64,000 bases of DNA from Lepidonotus clava (Eukaryota; Annelida; Polychaeta; Phyllodocida; Polynoidae). The stretch covers positions 16,408,908 to 16,472,907 of the forward strand of contig OW387134.1 in assembly GCA_936440205.1 (NCBI GenBank), given 5' to 3'. The notes beneath the pieces were generated by a model. The model saw only the letters and a program-made list of their open reading frames with translations. It had not been told where the DNA came from and did no database searches. Made by a program: the position numbers and the translations under genes. Shown in pieces: positions 47,369 through 61,000 of the stretch (within the stretch, counting starts at the first letter, position 1; every line of letters starts with the position of its first letter).

Positions 47369-50300
47369 GTGAGCTGTGAGAGAGTCAGTGAGACATGGAT
47401 GGGGTCTGATTGAGGGGTCAGCACCGAGAACAAACCTGCAGGAGAGGATTTATGAGTAGACTTTTATGATTGTTATTATCTAGCCTCATTATCGTGTTAC
47501 AGCGCTATTCACTCTTGCTTATTGATTTTGATACTAATACGTCGACTAATTATAGGTCAGCCTATAGGACCTATAGGCAAGGCGTGCGCATAATAAAGTG
47601 TATACATAATTCATAAAAGGCTTTTCGTATATATAGGGGTCTATGAGTTTCATATTGCCTCGTTTAAATATCAATCCATGCCAAACAATTATATACTGAT
47701 ACATGTATCTTCCATCATGGTCTCAGTATTATCCCATATTGGTGGCGAGTCCTAATCTCGAGATTCCATCCATCTTGTTATGAGGAGCTTTTGGACGTTT
47801 AATGGCATCGTGCAAACAGCACATGAAAGCCGGGACTTGCTCTATTTCATTACTTATTAATCGTTAAAATGCAACGTCTCTTTCTGTATAGTATACTGTG
47901 GACAGTTTGTGCACTGCGCGGCAATATTACATGCAGAATACTCATACCCTCACTATACAGCTCTGCCTATGTTACTCAGTAATACTCAGTTTCAAAGACC
48001 AACTACTCGGCCTATTATGGCACAATCAGAAAGAATACCTCAGGCACAGAAGCTTCTTCAGAAGATCATCTAATTCTCCCTACCACGGATAGCTTACTTG
48101 CTGTATTTTAGGCACCTGCGGGTAATTTGGGCTAAATCTTTTTGACAAAAGCACAGGAAAAACAATAGAAAATAATGAATATCTGTTATCTATCAAAGTG
48201 GAATGAATGAATTTTCAAACCAACTCAAATATTGTTAAAAAAAATTCTTTAGAAACAGATATTGTGGTCAATGAACTGTACAGACACCTGCTTTTTGTGA
48301 AATGAAAGGGATGATGGCAATATTGTATTATCATAGCACACAGGGCGGCGACCAAGTGCCATGTATGCCAGGCAGCATGCGTAGCTAAGAGTTGATTTTA
48401 CGGTCCAGCAATGTTCGTACATAGAGAATTGTGTGTAGGAGAGATGAAAAGTCTGAGGCTGAACGTTGGTGAGTCCCTCCAGAAGTGTGTCCGGACAATA
48501 CTAATAAACATGTACATGTATTAGTACTTTTAGTGTCTTTAGTCATAGCCCATATTTCCTAGGGGCAGAAATTTGGTCTACATTGCCTTTCAAAACTAGA
48601 CAGAATGATAATATTTTCAATTATTAAGAAGGAGAATATTGGTTTAAGAAACATTTGTAACCGTTCAAAATATGCTTAGAATTAACTGGCCAGAAATTAA
48701 GCCTGCTAACCTCAGTAAGACAATTGACTTCATATGTAATGTTGAAATTTGTGATGTATTTTGTTTTGTGTTGGATTATGCTTGAGAATGTGTTATACCA
48801 CCTACATGGAAGATTATGTCAATGAATGTGGTTAAATGATAATAGTGGGGAAGCATGTATATGACTACTGACCCGAGACAAGATCTCCGTAGGTAGACGT
48901 TTGTCTTGAAACGTCATCGTTCTAGGTTCCTAAATATATATCATGCGGACACTTTATGCTATTGTTCATTAACCCATCCAACCTAATTAATCATTATAAA
49001 ATGGCATAAAGGAGACTTGATAAATTATGTAGGTTTACCCATGGCATATATTTTCTTTTAAACTAGACATACACGCAAGTAAAGTACGTCTTGGTTTTAG
49101 ATATTTCATAGCAAGACCTTTTCGTTTTATCAAATGCGAGGTCGCTTCGGTGTAGGTAAGTGGTCCGATTTCACCTGTCCCTTTCTTAAGTACACCACCC
49201 AGACATGACGCTGAGACCGCTCTTATTATCTCAGATTAACAGGTGAGGTAGGTACACATTAGAAATCGCTCAAGGCACTGCCTAGGAGGGGTGATAATGG
49301 ACTGTAATTAGGGGTTTATATTGGTTACCATATCAACGCCAAGGTAACATAGCCCACCTCTTCCATGCCACCGCCTCCCGTTATGCCACCTTATGGAATA
49401 ACAGGTATACAGACTCTTCTAAATGGGGCAAAATGGGGAGTTTGCATATGTAGCGATACGTAAGATGCATAGATACATTGAGAGGGGCATTTTAGATACC
49501 ATGAATCTGATTTCTTTAGTATGTTGTAAATTGATGCAATTTAGATACCATTAATAGTGCAGGTATTCACATTTATATGTCCAAGGTATTTCGAATACAG
49601 AATCGTTTTTATGAAATTCAATTCAAACTGATCCAAAAATTTTCCGTATTTTTCCCGGGAGAATGATACTTGATTTTGGAACAGGTTTATGCAATATCAG
49701 TAAAACATTTAATTGAGTTGATTCTAAATTCCAAATTAAGCCTCGTATTGTTCAATGTAATTTTGACGAACCTCTCTCCTTGGCAGGCAGTCAGATCTCT
49801 GTTGGTCCCCAAAATCTCACGAGATAAAAACTCAAGTTTGACTTCCTTGAATCTATAATCCGAAGTAAAGGTCTGTCGTTGGACTTGACTGGACTGGGAT
49901 AGCAATCTCCATCATTTATGATGAAAAGGCTATCCCTAGGTTTACAAGCACAGGCTCCCCCCACACACACATACATATATATTCATAATATAATTATTTA
50001 TAAATCTATGGTCTGTTTGTGGGCTAATGGTCTGTGCAGTACTTTTACACAGAATGACAGTTCATTTTCCAACCTTCAGCTCGGCTCTGACTCCACAAAC
50101 CCTACTCGACTCGTTATATCAGGGCCGTATCCTCCTGGTGCCGTTCAGTGGCGGGTCTTTACCCCCACCCACTCCTGTCGGGGTGGTGGACGTGCCCAGC
50201 TCCACGGCTCTGCTGTCATCATGGCCGTACCCTGGAGGCTCACCAGGGCCAGCACTGACCCTCACTGAGAATATAGCACAGTGTGTTATGTCAAGTCTGT

Positions 50301-50513
50301 AGAAATACAGCAAAAGCAGAGCCCGTAAAGTATATTTACAGCGAAAAAGCGCCACAGTGCAATTTCGAAAGGGATTTATATTTTATATCCAATAAGCTCA
50401 TGCCAATTACATAATACTCAATACGCCACGAGGGATTGGACGTTCAGCGATGTTCCATGATAGTAGTGGTATGTAATACATGTAGATGACGGCTTGTTCT
50501 CTGATCCTGGCAG
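47369..50513 (+). other. Probable first intron of the Rieske gene
   Basis: The sequence is AT-rich without recognised exons. A GC-richer patch at about 50080-50270 carries open frames on both strands with no known similarity. It could be an alternative first exon, but nothing supports that beyond composition. Confidence 0.35.
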
Positions 50514-50522
50514 GCCGACGTC

Positions 50523-53500
50523 ATGGAGGAGGCTTGGCGTTACGTGGGCGCTGTCTCTCAGCTCATCAGTCGGCGCTGTCACCGTCTGTACGCCGAGAGT
50601 GGACGCACCTTTGACCTGGTCCTCTTCACAGCCAACAACAAGTTCACCGCCATGTCCACCTGGTGCAGCCACATGGGTCAGTACACAGTAGTCTGGTGGT
50701 TAACATTAAGAGTTTGTGATCCTGTCCCCATACATTGCTCCCCTGTTTAATAATCTAAACTATGCATCCCACTGCTTTTTGTCTATATGTAGTTGCTGTG
50801 TAGACTGTCTAGAATATATTCCTCAGTGAAATATAATTTCAAACGAGTGAGAAATTGTTTTATGGTCTAAAAAGCGAATAACAATATAAACCGTGACTGC
50901 CACCATTGCGCATTGGAGTCACCTCTTCATGATATGGAATAGATATCTTAGTGATTATATCTGTTAATCCGTTACAGTGTGGAATATGGTACCCTTTGAA
51001 ACCCGAAGCCCCAACCATCAGCATGTTACTGTGAAATACTAATACAAGACTATAATAATGCATCTCAGCGTGTGTGTTCGTGAGGATGTTGCAGGGTTGC
51101 CACAGGTCAGGGAAAAGTCAGGGAAAAGTTTGGTTTTTTGTCAAGGTCAGGGAAAAGTCAGGGGATTTTGGAATTGGTCAGGGAAAACTGGAATTTTGAA
51201 AAAGGTCAGGGAAAATTGAGCTTAGTCAGGAAAAATGGAATTTTCGAGCATGTCATGGACCCAAATTTAAATAATAAAGTTAGAATTTGTGCATCAGGTC
51301 ACAACAATCTTGTGCAGCAAAAACTATTCTATAAATTGTGGCCCCTTGAAAGGCATGTTGTGATTTAAGGTGGGTTGATGTGATCCAGCAACATTGCCTT
51401 GGCTACAGGAGTTGCCAAGAAAAAAATAAGGTACTGGGTTCGAAAAGTCTGAGCTTAAATGGAAGGACAAGACTATTCTAGGGATTGTTCAACAGGGATG
51501 TAAGTTTTCCGATTTTTGTTGGATTTCCGAATTTTTCTTTCCAGCATCGCAAAAATTCGGTTTCAAAATGTTATATTTAGAACACGTTTCACAGCATTTT
51601 AAGATACATTCAGATTTTCTTAATGTCATTTTCGATTTTTTCAATCTTGCCAGCTTACATCCCTGGTTCAAGGCTGTTTAACGAAAGGATTTTCTTATCT
51701 TATTAGTCAGGGGAAAATGGAATTTGTCAGGGAAAAGTCAGGGAAATGTCAGGGAATTTTGATGTCTCTGGTTTGTGGCAACCCTGTGTTGGCCTGAAAA
51801 TCGTACATCTAGCTTTATTTCTGCACATTCATGGGTCATATTTTATCACAACTATACCAACTTGTTATAAAAATTGAATACATATATACACAGTAGATCT
51901 TCAGAGGGTTCTTTCCGTTTTTTAATTCAGTGATGTAAGTAGTACAGGGAAATGGTACTGCACAGCAGGTTACGTGATGGGGAGATAGACCATGATAAAA
52001 CCCTCCGAGGTCGCATCTAGTCAGCATGAATATAAAGAGCATATTTTTTTCATGGGGGATGTTACCTTTATGATCTTAGTACAGACAGGTAGTCGTACCT
52101 GGTCTGTCCCCCGACTGCAGCCTCAGAGGGAGACACCAGGTGTGCCTGGTGACCTCCCCACCTGCACTGACCTCAGGCGGATCTCTGTCAGAAATAGACC
52201 ATTATTGTAAGAGTCCTCTACGTACTGTAACCTACACGTACTGTACCCACTCGCAGCCACATTTCCCATAGCTGCTGTGAAAACGCGTGTCTTATGCATG
52301 TTTCCAACGGTTACCACAATTTGAATCCAGCAAACTTAACGTTGGTACATAAGATCGGGGGCTGAATTTTGAATTTGTGTTCAATCGATCTCTGACAGGA
52401 AGTAACTAGCTCTCCAGACTTGTGCGTACTACTGGGCCTTCTAATCCTAGTGAGTAGAATCACGATAAGGCGGGCAAATTATCTGACAGATGTTAATGTG
52501 TCTCGATGTTGTGTTTGGTTTTCAGACCCCCAATTACCTTACATATATCAGTGTACTATAAAATACATGAAAGGTCATATATACTTCAACTGGTTCAAAG
52601 AACATAGCTTTTAAACTTTAATAGTGTGGTGTCAAATAGTGACAGGAGTATCCCTGTTTAGAACACATCTGTGAGACCCTTTTCCTTTTTTGCCAATTAT
52701 AGTTACCATTTCTATACACAATGAACCTTATGTCAGATATGAAACTAGGCTCGAGAGCCGCTGCTTGACGCTACCGTGTAAAAGACCGGTTCCTTGAAGT
52801 CACAGGTATATATAGTGACTTGTCAAAGTCTCCATGGAAACCAGTCTGAGCTGGTTCCCTGTGTGTGGTCTTAAAGGTCACATGTAACCTAAAACCAAAA
52901 ACCAAAAACCCAAGAGGGGTGAGATATTTCCCTCAAGGATTTATAGGATGAGAGGGAACTAAACAATGAACCTTATGTCGTCAGATTACTCACATGCTCG
53001 TGTTTGATATATTATCCAGCTTTAACACGCTACAACATAAATGCATTAAAAATCTAGTAATAGATGGTGTACATGTGTGTATAATGCAGTGTTCCCACTT
53101 CTTATGTTACCTTGAAGACATGATAAAAACGGGCAGTTAACACAACCCTTTGTAACATACTGTTGACGGCCGACTTTGATGTGTATCGAGGACGTGGGGT
53201 TGGCTAAGGGCCAGGTAAATACCAGGTCCGGATCGGTTAAAAAACCAACGGCTTACTTACCGATAGGCAATACCTAAGGGTGGCTTCTTTTGGGTTTAAT
53301 GATTCTACGCTTACTATCGATGATACTTGATGTCTATCAATTGTATATAGTGTTCCAAATAATCGCATATTTTTCTAAATATGTATTTGTTTTTTCACTA
53401 TAATTTTTCGTGTTAACACAGCTCAATCAATATGGAAGCTATGAACCTGAATTTTCAGGGCATTTAGGAAACGGAAGTGTGTCTCAGATTCTTGTTTTAG

Positions 53501-54183
53501 GTCCGATCTTTATTTGGAAAAACGGAAAACTGATAGATTTTTTCTTATATCTTGTATGACTCGTAAGCAAAATTATGACCTAAATATATAGCGTCTTATT
53601 TGTGTAATAAAAGGAAAACATACATTATGTTTTTCAAATGATTGTCCGTCGGTATGCTCTTTGAAATTTACATGTTTCATTTTAATTACGATATAAATGG
53701 GCGGCCGAGTGCGAGCTTGCATTATACGTCTCCTCTTCGTCCTCTGCAGGTGGTCCCCTTCACGAGGGGGACATAGAGGACTATAAGGGGAAGAAGTGTG
53801 TACAGTGCCCATGGCACGGCTACATGTTTGACGTAGAGACGGGCGTCAACCCCGACATAGGGCTCAGGGTGAGTGTCCAGTTTAATAGTACGTATTTGGA
53901 ACCTAAACCGCAGTATAATTGTCTACAGAAATATCTAGAATAGATACATTTTTTGTTTATCTTTTGTCAATTTAAGACGACCTTAATTGCAACATTTCGT
54001 AAAAATGAATGGAGACACTTAGTCCCAATACGGTTTCCTATTCTAGACTCACATTGTAGTCATCTATACCTACCGTGCCTGTCTTGTTTTCAGCAAGACG
54101 TCTTCGAGACGCGCGTGGTGTCGGGTAAGGTGTACGTCCACCACCCCAGGTGCAACCTGTCCCGGGAACCCTTCCCGTCCTAG
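50523..54183 (+). CDS. RFESD: Soluble Rieske [2Fe-2S] domain protein (RFESD-like)
   Basis: The protein holds one Rieske iron-sulfur cluster, bound by two Cys and two His, and is expected to carry single electrons in the cytosol. The partner of RFESD proteins is unknown. Exons are 50514-50676 (start codon at 50523), 53750-53868 and 54094-54183, giving 120 residues. Box 1 is CSH at 48-50 (ligands C48 and H50), box 2 is CPWH at 71-74 (C71 and H74), and GGPLHEGDIEDYKGKKC between them is very close to vertebrate RFESD. The C terminus ends with VVSGKVYVHHP, typical of the family's last strand. The domain is split by an intron between box 1 and box 2. An in-frame upstream extension through 50514 is open, so a longer N terminus is possible. 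The vertebrate protein is about 157 residues, and the chosen start fits where its similarity begins. Confidence 0.85.
51092..51786. mobile_element. hAT-type element in the Rieske gene, interrupted by another MITE
   Basis: The ends CAGGGTTGCCACA and TGTGGCAACCCTG are exact inverted copies of 13 bp, with tgttg on both flanks. Words of the type GGTCAGGGAAAAGT fill both end regions. A complete second element (51493-51665) sits inside it, so the order of insertion is clear: this one first, the inner one later. Confidence 0.75.
51493..51665. mobile_element. hAT-type MITE nested in another element (copy 2)
   Basis: The ends are CAGGGATGTAAG and CTTACATCCCTG, with gttcaa repeated on both sides as the target duplication remnant. 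It is homologous to the element at 26397-26567. Confidence 0.75.
51787..53749. other. Remaining intron of the Rieske gene
   Basis: No exon is recognised between the nested elements and exon 53750. A GC-richer patch at about 52080-52200 contains splice-like borders and open frames but no known similarity. Confidence 0.4.
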
Positions 54184-54965
54184 CCTTCAGCTGCCACACG
54201 TACACACGTACCCACGTATACAGCCACCAACACCTGCCGGACCCGTGCATCTGACACCTTGTTCTCACCTGGACTCAGTATGAACGTCAATTACCTGCTC
54301 ATGTCTAACTATAGAGATAAATCGGCTTCCCGTGAGTATTTCCAGCTAAGGCTAGGGATGACATTCAATATATATCATGATCCGGGATCTGCTATTTCCG
54401 TCCATATAATCGTGATCACTGGAAATGAATTTGGCCAAGGACAGAAATGATACTGACCTTTCGGAAGACATTATTTTCTTCCTACCGTATTGTTTAACTA
54501 ATTTCGCATCAACACAACATGTTTTACCTCGACTTTAATTATTCAGTAAACGATCATCCCTTTGGTCATTGTTATTTTCAATGATGGGATATACACTGGA
54601 TTTTAGTGATTGCACATATTACATACATAAGCCATGAAATCTTATGGGGGGATGACAAGAACTAAGGTATTGAAAAGTTGATTCAAATCTAAAATGTTAG
54701 ACATTCCACCTAGATAAAATGAATATTCGGATTCTTACAGTTCATATCGGTGGTAGGCCCATTACGCTGTTTCAACCAGTGTCAACTTGAATGAATATTT
54801 CTACCTTAACGACATAATGTCTCTAAAAGAGGTGATTATCCTAGACAGGTGTATTCCCAGCGTCCAGTTCTTCCAGTGAACAGGCGTTCTTCTCCTGACC
54901 ATACAATCTGCCTTATCCATTTTACACCAGAATATTAATAAAACAGGTCTGCCATTAGGTGATTG
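54184..54965 (+). other. Rieske gene 3' UTR and polyadenylation signal
   Basis: After the stop at 54183 the first clear AATAAA is at 54937-54942, implying a 3' UTR of about 0.78 kb. No structure of note is seen in it. Confidence 0.5.
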
Positions 54966-57900
54966 CAAAATGGGGAAATTACGAGACCGTCGTGAATCTA
55001 GAAGGAATGTCTTGATACATGTAGGATATTAGTGCCTTATGCCATGAATGTGTCATTTGGTTCATTAGGAGGAAACCGGCGTAGAATTAATTTGATATGA
55101 ACATTTTTGTAAGACGTGTATGGCATTGAGCATAATATGAGGAGATCATCATATAGATCGAATTTTGTCCAATGGTGTCCAAGAAACAAACTGCAATTTC
55201 TCTGACAAAACGATAGCTTGGGATAGCACGAATAGCTTTGGACACCAAAGTCACCGTCTCCTGTCAAGACAGGTGATCTTAGGTAGCATTAATCTAGAAG
55301 GCATGTACACAATATTTGTACAAATAGGCAATTACATTTTTGCGTTACAGCTGGTTCAAAGTATTGTTGCTGTCATTGTTGGAATTTGTATGATCTTTGA
55401 CTAGAATCCATGTTTAAACAAGAATTTGAAGAAAAAAAGATATTGCGTTCAAAATATGACGTCAAATTCTTGTGATGCATGGGAGGAAATTATTGATATA
55501 TAACAGTACGTGAGATGATAACCTGCAATTTGTGTTCATACACATAGCTATCGGTTCAATTGTGCAATTTGTAATTAGAATTTTCAACATTGTATTCCCC
55601 TGCACGTAAAAGTTAAATCCGTAGAATGTGACAGTGGCGGATCCAGCATTTCGAAAAGGTGGGGGCGCACTATCAAAAAAGAAGGGCGCGCCCACTTTTT
55701 CCCAGGATATTACATTAAAAAAATCTAAATTTGCCAAAAAAGATCTCTAAATCCCCCACTATGTAATGCCTACCAGAATAATCGCACGGTTTTAACACCA
55801 AATCTGAGCACCTGTCTGTATATAATATTGAAATGTAATAGTTTAATATGCCAATCAGTCGGCCAACTTAGTAAAAACCACCTGGTTAGTGTGGGGCTTA
55901 TGAGAAGCAGATGGCACCCCTGCTGCCGCATTGGGCCGGTGAGACAATTCAACAAACTGTTTTATTTTCTGACTGATGAACTTAACATTTATATATGAAT
56001 GCCACTAACATATAATAGGATATGTATGCATTGTTTTATTATCCAGTGATGCAGAAACTGAGGACAATACATGTAAATCAACCAAATAAATACGTGAATT
56101 AAACGAACAGATTGTATGCTTTGTTGATGACACTACAAGCAGTGATGTTTGGTGAGTTCATCCCAAAAATACCTTAGTTCTTCCGACGCAAAGGCTTATT
56201 CAATGTGATTGTGACATTTGAAATAGAAATTCCATAGAAAAGTCTCTAATAATAGAAATACCATAGCTGTCATATTTCAGTTCGGGTATCTTCTTTTTCT
56301 CTTTCGGAACGTCCAGCATCAAAGTAAAAAATATGTGATGTTTCTGTTCAAAACATAATCGCTTTGAAAATGAATGGAAAATAAACCCACTACCCATTTG
56401 ATTATTCCTAGAGTCATGGCTTTTATTTTCGCCTATGGATTCCCAGGGGCGGGAATGGCCTTCGTTTATCTCATTATGCCTCAGTTATGAGAGACTAGTA
56501 TAGGAAAACATTTGTGAAAAAATCGATGGGTCATGATGCCAAATGAATGTCATTGTTTTCTATAAAAAGCTTCTAATAATAGCTTTATTACCTTCAACTT
56601 CTCAACGGCTATTATTGTCAGTTTTGAAGCTCACCTAGCTAAACACAACCTTCTTTCGTTTTACGGAAAGTTACCGACATCCCTAACGTTGGATGCTTCA
56701 GGCATACTCAAGATTAGCAATTGACTAGATCAATAAGAAGGGCTTACATATTCGAATACTTACATGTCCACTCTCTTTTGCCGTCTCTCCCTTAGATCTT
56801 CGCTACATTATTCTGGGTTTCTATAATATAACAATATTATATAAGATTGGAAACTATCTAGATTCTTATTATTGCAATGTGGCTTCGTTTCTTAAGTTTG
56901 ATGAGAGCAAGTCAACACTTGAGGTCTCTATGTTACACGCCCCTTTGTTGCAAAAGTGACATCCCTATAGTATTAGTGCCACTAAAGAATTCTCAAATTA
57001 GTTTGAAACGAGTAGTGGTATTGATGGCCTTTTCCAAAATGTTAAAAAGATATTCCTAGAAGTCGAAATGATAAGGTGTCTCAAAGTACATCGAATTATG
57101 TGGGAGAAACATGTGCACCAGAGTTTGTCCATAGGGAAGCCACTATGCGTAGACACGTAGTATGTCAAACTTGACACAGAGATGTAATACATATTCTTAA
57201 TATCTAGTATTTTGTAACAGACACAAGGAATTTCTGTGTTGGAAATCTTTGATTGATAGCATCTAAGGATATCTAACACAAATCCGAAATTTTAGACATT
57301 TTCCATTTGACAAACTCGCCGTTTCCTTTTAATTCTATGTTATTTGAAGATCTCAGAAAATGTAAAATATAAATAATTGTTCAATTATCTTGAAGTAAGT
57401 ATGAGAGTTTCAGCATATAATTGTAATAGATGAAAGATGCTACTATGGCATTAACACTAAGTCTTGATGTCATACAAAAAAAAATTCAATTCTAAATGTG
57501 TCTTAATTTACCGAATACGACTGATTGTATTGAAGACCGTTGGTTACCTATTGCACTTTAATGTTTGCAATCATATCCCTTTAACACTGCATTAACGTAT
57601 AGCTAGTATGGAAGGGCAATTTACTCCAGATAAAATTAACGATTCTCCAGCAATTGTCATTTCGTTACGACATATAATACTTGTCCCCTTTAAAACATCC
57701 ATGACCATAAGATCGATATCGCTATTAAATATATCCACTATCTGGATTTGTGTATGGAAATCTGTCTTCGATTATGACCTTCTCTCGTCCGATTATAACA
57801 TCCATGTATAAACCTTTTGGACTGGGGGATGGCTGCTTTTGCCATATATCCCTTTGATAAAATCTTTGTACATATTTTAACTTTAATTGATTATCATGCA

Positions 57901-58086
57901 CAACACTGAGAGGACCACGTACTTTGATACATTGGCAGGTTTGGATTATCACACTAAGCTTATTGTATTTGTATTGGCCATGTACACTTGGTATACAGTG
58001 GTCCCACATACTCAAACAGTCAAAACAGCAGTCGACAGTGTTCAACTTGGATGCATAGATCAATCTGTGGCAGTGATCATGAGTCA
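54966..58086. other. Intergenic region between convergent Rieske and coiled-coil genes
   Basis: About 3 kb of AT-rich DNA with no recognised gene. A fragment at about 55632-55705 (cagtggcggatccagca ... ggcgcgcccactttt) resembles the end of a DNA transposon family that starts CAGTGGCGGATCCAG, without a partner end. The 3' UTR of the minus-strand gene must lie in the right part; its end is not resolved. Confidence 0.45.
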
Positions 58087-61000
58087 TCAGAAATCATTGG
58101 GGTCGTCTTCAGCAGCCTGAAACAGATATGAAATAGTAAGAAAAGTTATAAGGGTGTCTTTTTCAAATGACACAAGCAGAACAATAAAATGAATTCCCCC
58201 ACAAAATCATACGAGCTTTGTATCTTGGGTAGGGAACCCGACCAACTTCTTGAGGTTCCGAATGACCCTATTCAGCAAATATATAACTATTCTGTCATTG
58301 AAAGTATGTTACAAACCGTATTATCACATTATGAGATATAATTTTATTCTGAATTTCCCGAAATTACAGTTTAATAGTCATCAGTTTCTCTACAACTATT
58401 CTAGGGTTCTTTGATGGTCAGTTGGAGATTTATACCTGTTTTTGCATTTTGCCCTTTTTGAGCTTTTCTTGGAGTTTAGCGTCAAATGCCCGTCTCTCCC
58501 TCTGCCGTGTGTTCTGCAGCTGTTTGGTCTTCTCCTGGTGCTCCGTGACCAGGGTGGACGCCGTCTGCTCGGCCGCCGCCTCGTCGGCCGCCTAAAGCAA
58601 GCATAGCATGGGATTTATAGGTGTTCGAAAAGGCACAGGCTATGTAGAAACTACATACTGGTCGAGTTGATAATGACACCTACCACCTTACAGTGTGGAT
58701 TTTAGAGAAAAACTAGTTATAAGCGCTTCCTCCTTATATAATTATGCTGTATCCGTCATAGCACCATCTCTTGGATTTTGAATCAGTCTGGGTTGCATGG
58801 AATCAAGCATTCATTGGAAAATATTATATTCGTTGATCAAACCGGCATTCAGGTACAAATTGTATTCCATCAAAAAAGATGTAAATCAACAGGAAGTGTA
58901 ATCTGTATAATAGTTCGATGTGTTTATGAGACGCGATACTTGAATGGGAATGGGGGGGGGAGGGGGCATGCAGAATATACCTGATTGAATAGTATTGAAT
59001 TTTGAATTAATAAAATTAATGTATTTGTTATGGAAACATTGGTAAAAGCAAAATCCATCTGGCTACGTAGGCCTACACGAAACAAAAAAAAGAGATTCAA
59101 AAGTAGCTCAGTAGCGCCACCTGGTGAGAAAAACGATATCCCTTAAAATCTAAGAATTGTTTTTGGCAGTAATATAATTATGTTCAATTCCAATCATTAG
59201 CAAGCAATTTAGCAACCAGTCAACTCTAACCAGGGTCCGCTCATTTTGAGAAAAGTTAGTGGCACCATGCCAGCCTTTTTTGCCATGGCCATAATTTTCA
59301 ATCCAAAATCTACCCCAACCCATGATTACGGGGCAGGCCTGCAGTGTATAACAGGTTTTCCCTTGACTTCCATGCAGTCTTGGAATATACTATACAGTTA
59401 TTTTATTTATAGAAGGATTCTGCTGGTGGCTTACCCTTTGTTTCTCCTCCTGTCGTAGGCGGCGCCTCTGTTCCTTCAGTTCGTTTTGCCTCTGGATTTG
59501 GTTCTCCAAGTCGTTCTGACGCTGGTTGCTGAGATATTCCTGTAACATGTCCTGGAAGGCCTCCTGGGAGAGGTCGCCAGACTTCTGAAGCCGCTGCAGC
59601 TTGTCAAAGAACTGGTCATCAGGCTCCGTCTCCCCGCCCTCCTAAGGGGATGTCAACAAGAGATGTTTTATAATATATCTAGAATTTATGTATCAAAAAT
59701 TATTGAATGGATGCATCATTGCATGTAAACACAGACGTTCAAATTTATCGATGTTACCACCTATTATTGAAGCAATAGCAAATCAGCAGATTCTATAAAG
59801 TCTAAAGTCCAAAAATGAAGTTGTTAAATAGTAAAACGGTAGGGTTCTACTGGGGTTTTACCGGGGGTTTTACATATTCCAGTTTTCTTTATTCTTTAGT
59901 GAACATTCAATATAGGCTCATTTCAACTTAAACGAAGCTGCAATTGGATTTTGAATTAGAACAAAAAGAGACAGTCTATAAGCTTATAATTATGCAACGT
60001 AGTACATCTAAGTTCTCAGAACGCTCTGTGGCGTCCCATACTTGTCTACAATATCATACCTACAGTATACTATTCCCCCTATCTCCCTACATACCTTAAG
60101 GCCCTCCTGCTGGTGCTGCTTTAGTTTCTTCTTGAGCTGCTCCTGGAGTCGGTCTTTCTGCGCAGCCTGTTTGCGCAGCAGCTCCTCCTTGCGGCGGCGG
60201 TGTTCCCTAAGCAGCTCGTCCACGTCGTCGGGCGAGGCGTCCGACCTGAGGCGGCGGGTGAGCTGCTCGTCCAGCTCGTCCATCTCCTGCTCCCAGCGGG
60301 GAGTGGGTCATGAATTGAACAAATGGGATGAACGCATGTGTGTAGAATTTACATTTTTGAGTTGTATCAATAAAATCGACAAAGCAAGAAAGACAAATTT
60401 TAAATTTTTCTACTTGAAAAAAGGAGCGCGTTTCTTTTATTGAGCATTCTTTTTATTACCGTAGCAATAATTAATGGTTGACTATATATTGTCAGCAGAA
60501 TGCCATCAATTCTGGGAAGTACTTACCTCTTCTACGTCGTCGCTCATTTGCTGTAAGCAGAGGACCGAAAATAAGTAAATTGGTGATACAGAAATCGTCA
60601 TAATTATACTGTTATATAGGCCTAGGGCCTAGGAAGAGAAAGCCTACAGGGATGAATAATATCAATATCCTACCCCTATATATACGAAAATATGTCACTG
60701 TTTTGCATTTATTTTTAGGATTACCATACTTGTTTTATAAGTATTGCCATGATTTAACATTAAGGTCTTTATAATAACATACATGGAATATGCGAAGCAC
60801 TGCAGGACTATACATGGTATAAAATAGGTTCCACTTAACGCCCGAAGTGAAAGGAATGCTTACCTCTAGCCCCTTTTTGTTTTTGTTCCCCAATATGTCC
60901 CGCAGTCGCTCGTCCAGCCGGGACCTCTCGGCGAACTTACGGCGGCGGATCTGCTCGGCCTCGGCCAGGTGTCGTCGGAGCAGCTCGTCGATGTCCTCCC

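Noticed and set aside
48880-48930. Possible second hammerhead (ccgtaggtagac, gtttgtct, tgaaacgtc)
   Set aside because: A small AGAC/GTCT stem and GAAAC..GTC are present, but the essential CTGATGA is not. It is at best a decayed relative.
50027-50302. GC-rich open frames upstream of the first Rieske exon
   Set aside because: Open frames exist on both strands and neither resembles a known family. Composition alone is not enough to call an exon.
52081-52200. GC-rich patch with splice-like borders in the Rieske intron
   Set aside because: It would insert unknown sequence between the two cluster-binding boxes of the Rieske fold, which no relative shows.
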